Of a DNA stretch of 64,000 nt, positions 8,782-17,375 are shown piece after piece; the first letter of the stretch is position 1; every line of letters begins with the position of its first letter. The notes below the pieces were generated by a model. The model saw only the letters and a program-made list of their open reading frames with translations. It ran no database searches and was not told the DNA's origin. This stretch comes from Chelativorans petroleitrophicus (GTDB lineage: Bacteria; Pseudomonadota; Alphaproteobacteria; Rhizobiales; Rhizobiaceae). The translations under genes were made by a program, and so were the position numbers. The stretch lies in NCBI RefSeq assembly GCF_025398195.1, contig NZ_JAODNV010000009.1, positions 124,001 through 188,000 on the forward strand, in the 5' to 3' direction.

Positions 8782-9513
8782 TCAGTGGAGCACGGCCGAA
8801 AGAAAATTCCTCAACTCCGCCGTTCCCGGCTCGCGCAGAATCTGTTCGGCCGGGCCTTCCTCGTGAATCCGTCCCTCATGCATGAAGACCACGCGGTCGG
8901 CGACAGTTCGCGCAAAGTGCATCTCATGCGTGACCAGCATCATCGTCATGCCCTCTTCCGCAAGTTCCTCCAGCACCTTCAGGACTTCGCCCACGAGCTC
9001 GGGATCGAGAGCGGACGTGATCTCGTCGAAGAGCATGATGGTCGGCTGCATGGCGAGCGACCGCGCTATGGCAACCCGCTGCTGCTGGCCGCCAGACAAT
9101 TCGTCCGGATAGGCAAGGAGCTTGTCCTCCAGTCCCACCTTCGCCACCATGCGCCGCGCGACCTCGCTCGCCTCGGCATCGCTCATGCGTCGCACCAGCT
9201 TCAGGGCCAGCTTGACGTTGCGCTCGACGTTCAGGTGCGGGAAAAGATTGTAGCTCTGGAAAACCATACCCACTCGGGCGCGCAGCTTGTTGTGGTCGGC
9301 TCCGGGGGCCGTCACCTCGATACCGTCCACCATGATCCTTCCCGCCTGCACCGGCTCGAGCGCGTTGATGCAGCGCAGCATCGTGGATTTGCCGGAGCCG
9401 GAGCGGCCGATCACGGCAACGATCTCGCCCTTGTCGACCTCCAGCGAAACGCCCTTCAGTACCTCCAGCGATCCGAAGCGCTTCACCACGTTTTCCAGGC
9501 TAACGAGCGACAT
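8782..9513 (-). CDS. amino acid ABC transporter ATP-binding protein (GlnQ/HisP class)
   Basis: This 243-residue ATPase has Walker A GRSGSGKST, Q-loop MVFQSYNLFPH, signature LSGGQQQRVAIARSLA, Walker B IMLFDEITSALDPE and switch His in VTHEMHFAR. All are diagnostic of polar amino acid importers; the usual DEPTSALD is DEITSALD here. The start is the ATG at 9513, which follows an exact AGGAGG; an earlier in-frame start at 9555 lacks this and would extend into the permease. It overlaps the preceding permease by 14 bp. Confidence 0.92.
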   Translation of the reverse strand: MSLVSLENVVKRFGSLEVLKGVSLEVDKGEIVAVIGRSGSGKSTMLRCINALEPVQAGRIMVDGIEVTAPGADHNKLRARVGMVFQSYNLFPHLNVERNVKLALKLVRRMSDAEASEVARRMVAKVGLEDKLLAYPDELSGGQQQRVAIARSLAMQPTIMLFDEITSALDPELVGEVLKVLEELAEEGMTMMLVTHEMHFARTVADRVVFMHEGRIHEEGPAEQILREPGTAELRNFLSAVLH

Positions 9514-10150
9514 GGAGCCTCCTTTCCAGCAACTGGCTGACGTGGCTGAGCCCAAAGCAGATCACGAAGTAGATGCCGGCCGCCGCGAGATAGACCTGCA
9601 GCGGCGCGAAGGTGGCAGCGGCCATGATCTGGCTGGCGCGCGTCAGTTCGATGAATCCGATGAGGGCAGCAAGCGACGTGTTCTTAACCAGCTGCACGAT
9701 GAAGCCGACCGTGGGTGGGATGGAGATGCGGACGGCCTGGGGAATAATGACGTAGGCCAAACGCTGCCTGTAAGTGAGCCCAAGCGATGCGCCCGCCTCC
9801 CACTGACGCAGGGGTACCGATTGCAGCGAGCCACGCCAGATCTCCCCGAAAAACGCGCTGGCGTAGATCGACATCGCAAGCGCCGCCGCGGTCCACGCAT
9901 CCACCGACAGGCCGAACAGCGGCAACCCGAAAAAGAAGACGAACAGCTGCCCCAGAAGCGGCGTGCCCTGGATAAGGTTGATATAACCCACAGTCAGCCA
10001 GTTCAGAGGCCGGATAGGCAGCACCCGGCAGATGGCAACCACCAGTCCGAGAAACCCGCCACCGAGCATGGCCGTCAGCGCGAGGAGGATCGTCCAGCGC
10101 GTGGCGAGCAGAAGGTAACCGAAGTCGGCCAGTGCGAACTCGCGGATCAT
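9500..10150 (-). CDS. amino acid ABC transporter permease (HisM/GlnP class)
   Basis: This 216-residue inner-membrane permease has NLIQGTPLLGQLFVFFFGLP and the EAA loop RQWEAGASLGLTYRQRLAYVIIPQAVR, both typical of the HisMQ family. About five transmembrane segments are apparent. The ATG overlaps the end of the upstream permease by 4 bp and the stop overlaps the ATPase gene. It probably forms a heterodimer with the upstream permease. Confidence 0.92.
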   Translation of the reverse strand: MIREFALADFGYLLLATRWTILLALTAMLGGGFLGLVVAICRVLPIRPLNWLTVGYINLIQGTPLLGQLFVFFFGLPLFGLSVDAWTAAALAMSIYASAFFGEIWRGSLQSVPLRQWEAGASLGLTYRQRLAYVIIPQAVRISIPPTVGFIVQLVKNTSLAALIGFIELTRASQIMAAATFAPLQVYLAAAGIYFVICFGLSHVSQLLERRLHVAR

Positions 10151-10838
10151 CGGCTGGGCCTCCTAACGAAGACGGCCCAGTAGACGAGCGAGAAGAGGCC
10201 GCGGAAACCGACGGTCAACAGAAGATAGGAAAGCGTGATGAGCGTGTAGACCTCGAAGGAGCGGTAGGTTCGCGATTCAATGAAGGCAGCCTGGTGAAAG
10301 AGCTCCGTCGCGCCAATGGCGGACACGATGCTGGTGGCCAGCATCAGCAGCACGAACTGGCTCGCGAGTGCCGGATAGATGGCCTTCACCGCCTGATAGA
10401 GCACGATGTAGCGGAATGTCTGCAGCGCTGTCAGGCCCAGCGCGCGCCCGGCTTCGATCTGACTTCTGGGCAGGGATTCGATCCCCGCGCGGATGATCTC
10501 GGTGCTGTAGGCACCGAGATTGATGGACAGCGCGACCAGCGCGGCCTCGTTCGCGTTAAGCCGGATCCCCAAGGTCGGAAGGCCGAAGAAAACGATGAAC
10601 AGCTGTACCAGGAGAGGCGTGTTGCGGATCAGCTCCACATAGGCCCGCACGGGGTGGGGCCCCCCCCGGGGGGGGCCCCCCCCCGGGGGCCCCCCCCCCC
10701 GCTCAGCACCGCCCCTGCAATACCGATAAGGAGCCCGATCAGCATGGCTGAAACCGAGAGCTGCAAGGTAAGGAGGAGGCCGCTCAGGATCTCGTCTTGA
10801 AATCGCAGGACCGATCTAAATATAAAATTATACTCCAT
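10147..10838 (-). pseudogene. amino acid ABC transporter permease (HisM/GlnP class), interrupted by a G/C-only tract
   Basis: The N-terminal part (from ATG 10838: about 45 residues including the first membrane helix LLLTLQLSVSAMLIGLLIG) and the C-terminal part (from about 10650: AYVELIRNTPLLVQLF, then the EAA loop SQIEAGRALGLTALQTFRYIV and the rest) clearly belong to one permease. They lie in different frames, separated by 50 bp made almost only of G and C runs where about a dozen ordinary codons are expected. The downstream part alone lacks the first helix. I suspect a sequencing or assembly artefact rather than true inactivation, since all downstream genes are intact. Confidence 0.75.
10651..10700. 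repeat. 50-bp run of alternating homopolymeric G and C blocks
   Basis: On the plus strand the block order is G4, T, G4, C8, G8, C9, G5, C11: 49 G/C bases with one T. It is self-complementary at several registers and looks like nothing else in the window. It replaces the loop-coding part of an otherwise normal permease gene and shifts its frame. I know no biological element of this form; a collapsed or low-quality read junction is the simplest explanation. Confidence 0.9.
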
Positions 10839-10988
10839 ATGCGCAGAGCCTCCCTCTCCGCATTCATATGAATTTGAGCCGCATCACCCGGTTACCTGGA
10901 CTATAGCAGCCTCTCCGACTCTGGTGACAATACGGTATGTACGCTTTATATGTGGAGTCAAGGACCAAATCTGAAACGGTCATTCCTG

Positions 10989-11744
10989 ATGTCGGAAAAA
11001 CTCTATTCCGCTCCGGCTCTCGAAAAGGGTCTCGATATTCTCGAGCTTCTCGCCAAGAACGGACCCCTGAGCACGCGCCAGATCGCGGAGAAGCTCGGGC
11101 GTTCGAAGAGCGAGATCTTTCGCGTGGTGCACGTTCTGCTCGCGCGCGGCTATGTGCTGCGCGATCACCGGGGCGAGGGCCTTATGCTCTCCAACAAGCT
11201 GTTCGGGCTCGGCATGCAGACGGCGCGCTCGCGGGATCTGGTGAGTGTCGCCGCGCCCGTGGTGGAGAGGCTCGCCGACGAAATTCACCAGGCCACGCAT
11301 CTCGTCGTGGCACATCGCGGAGAGACGGTTATCATCGCGGCAAGTTCCGGCGGAACCGACATGAATTTCTCGCTCAAGCTTGGCTATCGGCGGCCTCTGG
11401 CGGACGCCCATTCAGGCCTTGTCCTGATGGCGTTCCAGCCCGACCACATGCGCGATCGCATGATCGCCGAAAGCCTCGTTTCGATGCGCAGTCCGCCGGA
11501 CCGTTCCAGCCTTCTGGCGGAGCTTCAAAGCGTTCGGGAGGCCGGCGCGATCATCGCCGAAAGCCGCGACATTTCGGGGCTGACCGATCTGTCCTGCCCG
11601 ATCCTGTCGCCAGAAGGCTACGCTGTCGCCTGTATCACGGTGGTGGCGGTTACCCGCAAGAGCGCCGCTCCCAACTTCGACGCAATTCTCGCCCGCCAGA
11701 AACAGGCCTGCACGGAGATTGCCGAGCAATTGGGGGCATTATGA
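10989..11744 (+). CDS. IclR-family transcriptional regulator
   Basis: This 251-residue regulator has an N-terminal winged helix (SAPALEKGLDILELLAKNGPLSTRQIAEKLGRSKSEIFRVVHVL) and a C-terminal IclR effector domain (VVAHRGETVIIAAS..., SLKLGYRRPLADAHSGLVLMA). I chose the ATG at 10989 because MSEKLYSAP gives the usual short arm before the HTH; an in-frame ATG at 10950 is possible. It is divergent from the amino acid permease at 10838, and the 150-bp intergenic region is AT-rich compared with its surroundings, as expected for a shared promoter. It probably controls the EutB/DoeB/ABC operon. Confidence 0.9.
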   Translation: MSEKLYSAPALEKGLDILELLAKNGPLSTRQIAEKLGRSKSEIFRVVHVLLARGYVLRDHRGEGLMLSNKLFGLGMQTARSRDLVSVAAPVVERLADEIHQATHLVVAHRGETVIIAASSGGTDMNFSLKLGYRRPLADAHSGLVLMAFQPDHMRDRMIAESLVSMRSPPDRSSLLAELQSVREAGAIIAESRDISGLTDLSCPILSPEGYAVACITVVAVTRKSAAPNFDAILARQKQACTEIAEQLGAL

Positions 11745-11766
11745 TGGCAAACAGGATAGAGCCCCC
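11741..11766 (+). other. possible truncated 5' end of a gene formerly coupled to iclR
   Basis: An ATGATG overlaps the IclR stop codon (ATGA), the usual coupling seen in this window, and begins a frame reading MMANRIEPPQ. After about nine codons it runs into the 3' end of the GMC oxidoreductase remnant on the other strand and stops soon after. It could be chance, but the coupled start suggests that the gene that followed iclR was cut here by the same deletion. Confidence 0.3.
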
Positions 11767-12270
11767 TCAAGTGGCCTGCGAACCGGGGAAGGCGTTCTGC
11801 ACCATGTGAGCCGCGCGCTCGGCGATCATGATCGTCGCCGCATGGATATTGGTCGAGGGGATCGAGGGCATCACCGAAGCGTCGGCAATGCGAAGGCCAT
11901 CGAAACCGCGCAAGCGCAGATCGGGCGTGACGACCGCTTGGCGCCCGGTTCCCATCGGACACGTCCCGCAAGGGTGGAAAACCGTGGTCGCCGTCTCCCT
12001 GATGTGCGCGCGAAGATCATCGTCGCTGTCCATCCGCACCGGCAGGACTTTTCGCTCTATGATGCGGGCGAGCGAAGGCTGACGCGCCAGCTTTTCGAGA
12101 ATCCGCAACCCGGCGACGGTGCGCTCCAGATCATTCGCCTCGCCAAAATAATTGGCCTCGATTATCGGAGCGTCGTTTACCGAAAGCCCTCCCAGACGCA
12201 CCCGGCCCCGGCTCTCAGGCCGGCGGAGACAGACGCTGTAGACGAAACCATCCTCGGGGCCGAGGCCGCG
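11767..12270 (-). pseudogene. GMC-family oxidoreductase (choline dehydrogenase-like), C-terminal domain only
   Basis: The frame reads LGPEDGFVYSVCLRRPESRGR and on through HPCGTCPMG, LRIADASVMPSIPSTN and IHAATIMIAERAA, the hallmark C-terminal GMC oxidoreductase segment with the active-site HPCGTC/PSIPSTN pair. The natural stop is at 11767. The FAD-binding N-terminal two thirds (family length about 540 residues) are absent: at about 12270 the sequence changes into a solute-binding-protein gene in another frame. It cannot bind FAD and is a remnant. Confidence 0.82.
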
Positions 12271-12527
12271 CTAAGGGCGACGCGCCGTTGAAGTCGACAT
12301 TATAGGGATAGCCTGTCTCCATCGAAATGGCCGAGGCTTCCGCTTCCCAATAAGGCAGGCGCACCTGCACGCCGGGATCGTCGTAGGCGCTGGGGCGGAT
12401 CGGCCCATTACCATTGAGCGCCGCCCGGCGCGCGGTATCGGGCGAAGACATGTAGCGGATGAAATCCCATGCAAGATCCTTGTTTTGGCTGTTGTCGGGG
12501 ATTCCCATCGCCCAGATTTCGGTCATG
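12271..12527 (-). pseudogene. extracellular solute-binding protein (sugar ABC, family 1), internal fragment
   Basis: About 85 residues, MTEIWAMGIPDNSQNKDLAWDF through the YMSSPDTARR and NGNGPIRPS segments to GYPYNVDFNGASPLA, match the C-terminal lobe of sugar-type binding proteins (the IPKNSKNKELAWEFI motif). The N-terminal three quarters and the last helix are missing. The 3' end runs into the GMC oxidoreductase remnant at about 12270; the 5' end breaks at about 12527 next to a short tandem repeat. A relic only. Confidence 0.72.
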
Positions 12528-12536
12528 GGTAAAGTA

Positions 12537-12559
12537 GGGGGGATGTAGGGGGATGTAGG
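12537..12559. repeat. short tandem repeat at a deletion junction
   Basis: Two near-identical tandem copies of a roughly 10-bp unit (GGGGATGTAG) sit exactly where the truncated solute-binding-protein gene stops being recognisable and the GntR promoter region begins. Short repeats are common at illegitimate deletion end points, but this copy number is too low to prove that. Confidence 0.5.
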
Positions 12560-12632
12560 CAGCGACATTTTCAGCCGTTGACTAGTATGGAAGTATGGTC
12601 ATAAACGGCGCGCGAAAGAACGCGAGTTCAGC

Positions 12633-13331
12633 ATGAATGATGCGCCGCGCACAGTGTGGACCTTAGACCAAAGCGCGCCCCTGGGGCCGCAGCTCTATCG
12701 CATTCTGCGCCAGCGCATCATCAGCGTCGATTTGGCGCCTGGAAGCCGCCTTTCCGAAGCGGAGATCGCTGCGACGTATGAACTGAGCCGGCAGCCTGTG
12801 CGCGAGGCCTTCATCAAGCTTGCCGAAGAGGGCCTCCTGGAAGTGCGACCGCAGCGGGGCACCTTTGTGCGCAAGATTTCGCCGGCCGCAGTCATGGACG
12901 TGCGCTTTGTGCGCGAGGCGATCGAGGCGGATATCGTCCGGCTTGTCGCCGAACAGGCCCACGATGCGCTGGTCAGGGAGCTCGAGGCGCAGCTTCGTGA
13001 ACAGGAAAGGCTGACGGATACAGAGTCCAGCCGCTTCATCCCGCTCGACGAACGCTTCCACAGGACTCTTGCCGAGGCCGCAGGCAAGGCCTATGCCTGG
13101 AAAGTCATCGAGCAGGTGAAGGGGCAGATGGACCGCGTGCGTTATCTGAGCACGCTCCACTTTCCGAAACGTGATCTGGTTGCCCAGCACACGGATATCG
13201 TCCGGGCCATCGCCCGGCGCGATCCGGAGGCTGCGGCCAGCGCCATGCGCGGGCACCTGCGCAAGATCCTGACCGACCTTCCGGCCATCGCCGCGGCGCG
13301 GCCGGACTTTTTTGATAACACGGATGACTAA
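12633..13331 (+). CDS. GntR-family (FadR/FCD subfamily) transcriptional regulator
   Basis: This 232-residue regulator has an N-terminal winged helix (LYRILRQRIISVDLAPGSRLSEAEIAATYELSRQPVREAF) and a C-terminal FCD domain with D/H-type metal-binding positions (LDERFHRTLAEAAG and QHTDIVRAIARRD). It starts at ATG 12633. It lies just ahead of and parallel to the TRAP transporter genes (22 bp gap), so it probably senses the sugar acid they import. The family usually represses in the absence of ligand. Confidence 0.92.
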   Translation: MNDAPRTVWTLDQSAPLGPQLYRILRQRIISVDLAPGSRLSEAEIAATYELSRQPVREAFIKLAEEGLLEVRPQRGTFVRKISPAAVMDVRFVREAIEADIVRLVAEQAHDALVRELEAQLREQERLTDTESSRFIPLDERFHRTLAEAAGKAYAWKVIEQVKGQMDRVRYLSTLHFPKRDLVAQHTDIVRAIARRDPEAAASAMRGHLRKILTDLPAIAAARPDFFDNTDD

Positions 13332-13353
13332 CCCGCAACATGGAGGAAACGGA

Positions 13354-14331
13354 ATGAGACCCTTCAGCAGACTTACCAAAACCCTGATCGCGGGCATTGT
13401 CGGCGCATTGCTGGCCGGCTCGGCTATGGCCCAGGAGCTGACGCTGAAGCTTGGCCATCTCGCCAACGAGCAGAACTCCTGGCATAAGGCTTCGTTGAAA
13501 TTCGGCGAGGAGCTTGCTGCGCTCACGGATGGACGGATCAAGGTCGAGGTCTATCCCAACGACTCGCTCGGCCGTGAAATGGACCTCATCAACGGCATGC
13601 AGCTCGGCACGGTGGAGATGACCATCACCGGTGAGAGCCTGCAAAACTGGGCGCCCATGGCGGCTCTTCTGGCCATTCCCTATGCCTATAAGTCGCTCGA
13701 GGACATGGACGCCATCGCCAGCGGCGAGCTTGGCAAGCAGATCGAGGAGCAGATCATCGAGCGCGCGCAGGTGCGTCCGATCGCCTATTTCGCGCGTGGG
13801 CCCCGCAACCTGACCGCGAACCGGCCGATCACCACGCCCGCGGAGCTAAACCGCATGCGCCTGCGTGTGCCGAACGTGCCGCTCTTCGTCGATGTGTGGA
13901 CGGCGCTCGGCGCGCAGCCGACCCCCATGGCCTTCTCCGAGGTCTTCACCGCGCTGCAGAACGGCACGATCGACGGGCAGGAAAACCCGCTGGCGCTCAT
14001 TCAGTCGGCCTCCTTCAACGAGGTGCAGAGCCACGTGAACCTGACCGAGCATGTACGCTCCTGGATCTATCTCACCATTTCCGAGCAGGTCTGGGACAAG
14101 CTTTCGGAGGAAGACCAGGGCCACGTGATGGAGGCTGCCCGCCGCGCGCAGGCCTATGAGCGCGAGCTGTTCCTGCAGGACGAGGACGCCATCCGCGCCG
14201 ATCTCGAGGCCAAGGGCATGACCTTCGTGGAAGTCGATCAGCAGGCTTTCGCCGACGCCGCGCGTGAGCCTGTGATCAACAGCGTTGACGAAGAGCTTCG
14301 CCCTATCGTCGAGGATCTGTTCAATCGCTGA
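13354..14331 (+). CDS. dctP: TRAP transporter solute-binding protein, DctP family
   Basis: This 325-residue periplasmic protein captures a carboxylate for the TRAP permease. A signal peptide ends at about A26 (GSAMAQ). The body has LKLGHLANEQNSWHKA at the start, the conserved Arg in LRVPNVPLF that salt-bridges the ligand carboxylate, and the NGTIDGQENP motif with its LALIQSASF continuation. The ATG at 13354 follows GGAGGAAACGG; an in-frame ATG at 13312 overlaps the GntR gene and is not needed. Given the GntR and idonate-type dehydrogenase neighbours, a sugar acid is a plausible ligand. Confidence 0.93.
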   Translation: MRPFSRLTKTLIAGIVGALLAGSAMAQELTLKLGHLANEQNSWHKASLKFGEELAALTDGRIKVEVYPNDSLGREMDLINGMQLGTVEMTITGESLQNWAPMAALLAIPYAYKSLEDMDAIASGELGKQIEEQIIERAQVRPIAYFARGPRNLTANRPITTPAELNRMRLRVPNVPLFVDVWTALGAQPTPMAFSEVFTALQNGTIDGQENPLALIQSASFNEVQSHVNLTEHVRSWIYLTISEQVWDKLSEEDQGHVMEAARRAQAYERELFLQDEDAIRADLEAKGMTFVEVDQQAFADAAREPVINSVDEELRPIVEDLFNR

Positions 14332-14402
14332 GGATGAACTCGTGATCTTCCGCGGCGCGGCCCGAGGCTGCTCCGCCTTTGCAGCGGGAAAGGCACGAAG
14401 CT

Positions 14403-14912
14403 ATGCGCGCGTTGGTTCTGTTGACCAGGCTGCTGTCCGAGGCAAGCCGGATCGGAGTGGGCATCGCCTTCTCCGTCCTCATCGCCGTCGTGACGCTTCA
14501 GATCGTGACACGCAGCCTCGGTCTCTATTCGCCCGTCTGGACCGAAGAAGCTTCCCGCTACCTGCTTCTCTACATGACCGCCTTCGGCGTGGGGCTGTCG
14601 CTGCTCACGGGCGAGCTGGTGAATGTCGATCTTCTCCAAGAGGCGGTTCCAGAACGCGTCGCCTGGTGGATGCGGTTTTTCTCGGCGGCCCTCACGGCCG
14701 TTATGGGCGCGGTGATGATCGTTCCGGCGTGGAAGTTCACGGCGATCGGCGCCATGCAGCGCTCCCCAAGCCTTCGCTGGCCGATGGACTACATCCATGC
14801 CAGCATTCTCGTTCTTTCAGTCCTCCTTTTCCTGTTTGCTCTGTCCCGGGTGATCGGAATGCTCGCCGGCACGGACGATGGACGCGCTCAGCCGACCGAG
14901 GAAACTAGTTAG
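14403..14912 (+). CDS. dctQ: TRAP transporter small permease, DctQ family
   Basis: This 169-residue membrane protein has four hydrophobic segments and the family motif WTEEASRYLLLYMTAFG. It pairs with DctM in the inner membrane. I chose the ATG at 14403 for its canonical N-terminus; an ATG at 14379 adds eight polar residues. It is 71 bp after dctP and its stop codon is immediately followed by the dctM ATG. Confidence 0.92.
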   Translation: MRALVLLTRLLSEASRIGVGIAFSVLIAVVTLQIVTRSLGLYSPVWTEEASRYLLLYMTAFGVGLSLLTGELVNVDLLQEAVPERVAWWMRFFSAALTAVMGAVMIVPAWKFTAIGAMQRSPSLRWPMDYIHASILVLSVLLFLFALSRVIGMLAGTDDGRAQPTEETS

Positions 14913-16193
14913 ATGGAATTGCTTCTGCTTCTCGTCACATTTGCCGGCACGCTGGCGCTGGGCGTGCCGGTAGCGGTCTGCCTCGGCCTTTCATCGCTCG
15001 CCTACATCCTCGCGGCGGGCCTTCCGGTGGTCATCATCCCGCAGCGCATGTACGCGGGCATGGACGTTTTCGTGCTCCTGTGCATTCCGGGCTTCATCCT
15101 CGCCGGCAATCTAATGAACTATGGCGGCGTCACCGAGCGTATCATCCGCTTCGCTAATGCGCTGGTGGGCTGGATGCGCGGCGGTCTCGCCATGGCCAAC
15201 GTGGCCGACTCCATGATGTTCGGCGGCATTTCAGGAACGGCCGTGGCCGACGTTGCCGCCACGGGTGGCGTGATGATCCCAGGCATGAAGAAGTCAGGCT
15301 ACCCGGCCGATTTTTCGGCCGCAATCACCGCGGCTTCCTCCACCGTCGGGCCGATGATCCCTCCGAGCGTACCCATGATCATCGTCGGCGCTCTTTCCGG
15401 CATGTCGGTGGGCCAGCTATTCCTGGCCGGCGCGGTTCCGGGTTTGCTGATGGGCATCGGCATGGGCATTACCTGCTATGTGATTGCCGTGCGCCGCAAC
15501 TATCCCCGCCAGCCTTGGAAAGGTTTCGGCGAGCTCTTTGCTTCCTTCTTCTCCGCCTTCTGGGCGCTGGCAATGATCGCGCTCATCATCGTCGGCCTCA
15601 TGTCCGGCATCGCCACGCCGACGGAGACGGCCATTGTGGCGTGCATCTACGCCTTCATCGTTGGCGCGTTCATCTATCGCGAGCTGCCGATCAGCCGCGT
15701 GCCGAAGATCATTGTGGACAGTGCGGTTTCCTCCGCTGGCATTCTGGCGCTGGTCGGCTTCGCGAACGTGTTCGGCTCGATCCTTGCTTCCGAACGCATC
15801 CCGCAGATGCTGGTGAACGCCGTGCTCTCGGTCACGGACAACAAGTATCTTGTCATTCTGCTCATCAACTGCCTGTTGCTCGTGATAGGCATGTTCATGG
15901 AAACGATTGCCGCGCTCATCATCCTGTTCGTGCCGCTGCTGACGCTGGCGACCAGTGTGGGCATAGACCCACTGCATTTCGCCACCTTCGCGGTGCTGAA
16001 CCTGATGATCGGCCTCACGACCCCACCAATAGGCGTCTGCCTGTTCGTGGCGTGCAACATCGCGCGCATCCCGCTGATGCCGGTGATCAAGGCTGTCATT
16101 CCATTCCTGATTTCCAACATCATCGTTCTCTTGCTCGTATCCTACTATCCGCCCTTTGCGACGTGGCTGCCGACCACGCTAATGGGGACTTAG
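14913..16193 (+). CDS. dctM: TRAP transporter large permease, DctM family
   Basis: This 426-residue, highly hydrophobic protein has about twelve membrane segments. Family motifs include GISGTAVADVAATGGVMIPGM, AAITAASSTVGPMIPPSVPMI and GLTTPPIGVCLFVACNIA. It carries the sodium-driven transport pathway of the TRAP system. It begins one base after the dctQ stop, and the dehydrogenase gene follows after 10 bp, so dctPQM and the dehydrogenase form one operon. Confidence 0.95.
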   Translation: MELLLLLVTFAGTLALGVPVAVCLGLSSLAYILAAGLPVVIIPQRMYAGMDVFVLLCIPGFILAGNLMNYGGVTERIIRFANALVGWMRGGLAMANVADSMMFGGISGTAVADVAATGGVMIPGMKKSGYPADFSAAITAASSTVGPMIPPSVPMIIVGALSGMSVGQLFLAGAVPGLLMGIGMGITCYVIAVRRNYPRQPWKGFGELFASFFSAFWALAMIALIIVGLMSGIATPTETAIVACIYAFIVGAFIYRELPISRVPKIIVDSAVSSAGILALVGFANVFGSILASERIPQMLVNAVLSVTDNKYLVILLINCLLLVIGMFMETIAALIILFVPLLTLATSVGIDPLHFATFAVLNLMIGLTTPPIGVCLFVACNIARIPLMPVIKAVIPFLISNIIVLLLVSYYPPFATWLPTTLMGT

Positions 16194-16203
16194 GGAGAGC
16201 CTC

Positions 16204-17250
16204 ATGAAAACCCGCGTCTGCAGGCTTTATGGCCAGCGCGACCTGCGCATTGAGGAGATGGAGACGGGGGAGCCTGGTGCCGAAGAGGTTCTGGTGGTGA
16301 TCGGGGCCGGGGGCATTTGCGGCTCTGATCTTCACTACTATCAGGATGGGGGCTTTGGCCCGATCAAGGTCAGGGAGCCGATCATCCTCGGCCATGAGAT
16401 TGCAGGCACGGTGAAGACCGTGGGCGAGGGAGTCAAAGGCCTTTCACCGGGCGACCGCGTTGCCGTCAATCCCAGCCGGCCCTGCAACGAATGCCGCTTC
16501 TGCCGGGAGGGGTTGCGCCAGCACTGTCTCAACATGCGGTTCTTCGGCTCTGCCCTGCGTTTTCCGCATGAGCAGGGAGGCTTCCGCGATCTGCTTGTGG
16601 CCCAGGCCTTCCAGTGCGAGAAGATCGAGCCAGAAATCACGCTCGCCGAAGCGGCGGTGGCGGAGCCGCTTGCCGTCTGCCTGCATGCAAGAAATCGCGC
16701 GGGCGACATTGCCGGCAAGCGCGTGCTCGTCACGGGCGCAGGCCCGATCGGCGCACTGGTGACGGCAGCCTGCGCCCATGCAGGGGCCAGCGAGATCGTC
16801 GTGACGGATTTGCAGGACGTGCCTCTTAGCGTCGCCCGGCAGATGGGCGCCACACACACAGTGAATGTCCGCATGGACGCCGAAATGCTCGGCCCCTACA
16901 CTGCGGAAAAGGGCGCCTTCGATCTTGCCTTCGAATGCTCCGCCGCTGCCCCAGCGCTGAAAACCGCGATCGAGGCCGTGCGCCCCCAAGGCACGATCGT
17001 GCAGCTCGGCGTGACGGGCGATCTTCCGCTTCCAGTGAACGTCCTCGTGGGCAAGGAAATCAATCTCATCGGCTCGCACCGCTTCGATGCGGAGTTTGCC
17101 GAGGCCGTGCGGCTTATCAACAGCCGCGCGATCGACGTCCGGCCTCTCATCTCGGCAAGCTACCCGCTTGAAGAAGCTCTCACAGCCTTCGAGCATGCAG
17201 GCGACCGCCGCCGGGCGGTCAAGGTTCAGCTCAGCTTTGCCGCGGAATGA
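16204..17250 (+). CDS. zinc-dependent alcohol/polyol dehydrogenase, L-idonate 5-dehydrogenase-like
   Basis: This 348-residue MDR-family dehydrogenase has catalytic zinc ligands in ICGSDLHYYQ and LGHEIAG, and a structural zinc site C-x2-C-x2-C-x7-C in CNECRFCREGLRQHC. The Rossmann motif is TGAGPIGALV followed by VTDLQD, where the Asp favours NAD. The closest family by overall features is L-idonate 5-dehydrogenase, but sorbitol or other polyol/hexonate dehydrogenases cannot be excluded. It sits at the end of the TRAP operon, so it should oxidise the imported sugar acid. Ribosome site AGGGAGAGCC. Confidence 0.88.
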   Translation: MKTRVCRLYGQRDLRIEEMETGEPGAEEVLVVIGAGGICGSDLHYYQDGGFGPIKVREPIILGHEIAGTVKTVGEGVKGLSPGDRVAVNPSRPCNECRFCREGLRQHCLNMRFFGSALRFPHEQGGFRDLLVAQAFQCEKIEPEITLAEAAVAEPLAVCLHARNRAGDIAGKRVLVTGAGPIGALVTAACAHAGASEIVVTDLQDVPLSVARQMGATHTVNVRMDAEMLGPYTAEKGAFDLAFECSAAAPALKTAIEAVRPQGTIVQLGVTGDLPLPVNVLVGKEINLIGSHRFDAEFAEAVRLINSRAIDVRPLISASYPLEEALTAFEHAGDRRRAVKVQLSFAAE

Positions 17251-17375
17251 GGCCTCTTAGAGATCCCGGCCGGCTCCGGCGCAAGGCCGGTGCAATTCCG
17301 CGGAGGGCGCAACAAACGGCTGAGCTTCGTATCGTCGTTGCATGAGCGTCCGGTTTGCAGGGCGCGCACCGGTCT

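Noticed and set aside
7984-9540. 518-residue open frame on the plus strand
   Set aside because: Antisense of the amino acid binding-protein and ATPase genes; no motif of its own.
10651-10700. G-quadruplex or recombination signal
   Set aside because: Alternating G and C blocks would form hairpins rather than a defined quadruplex, and location inside a permease loop points to an artefact.
17266-17290. CCGGCC/GGCCGG hairpin as a terminator after the dehydrogenase gene
   Set aside because: Short stem in GC-rich DNA without a T run; expected by chance.
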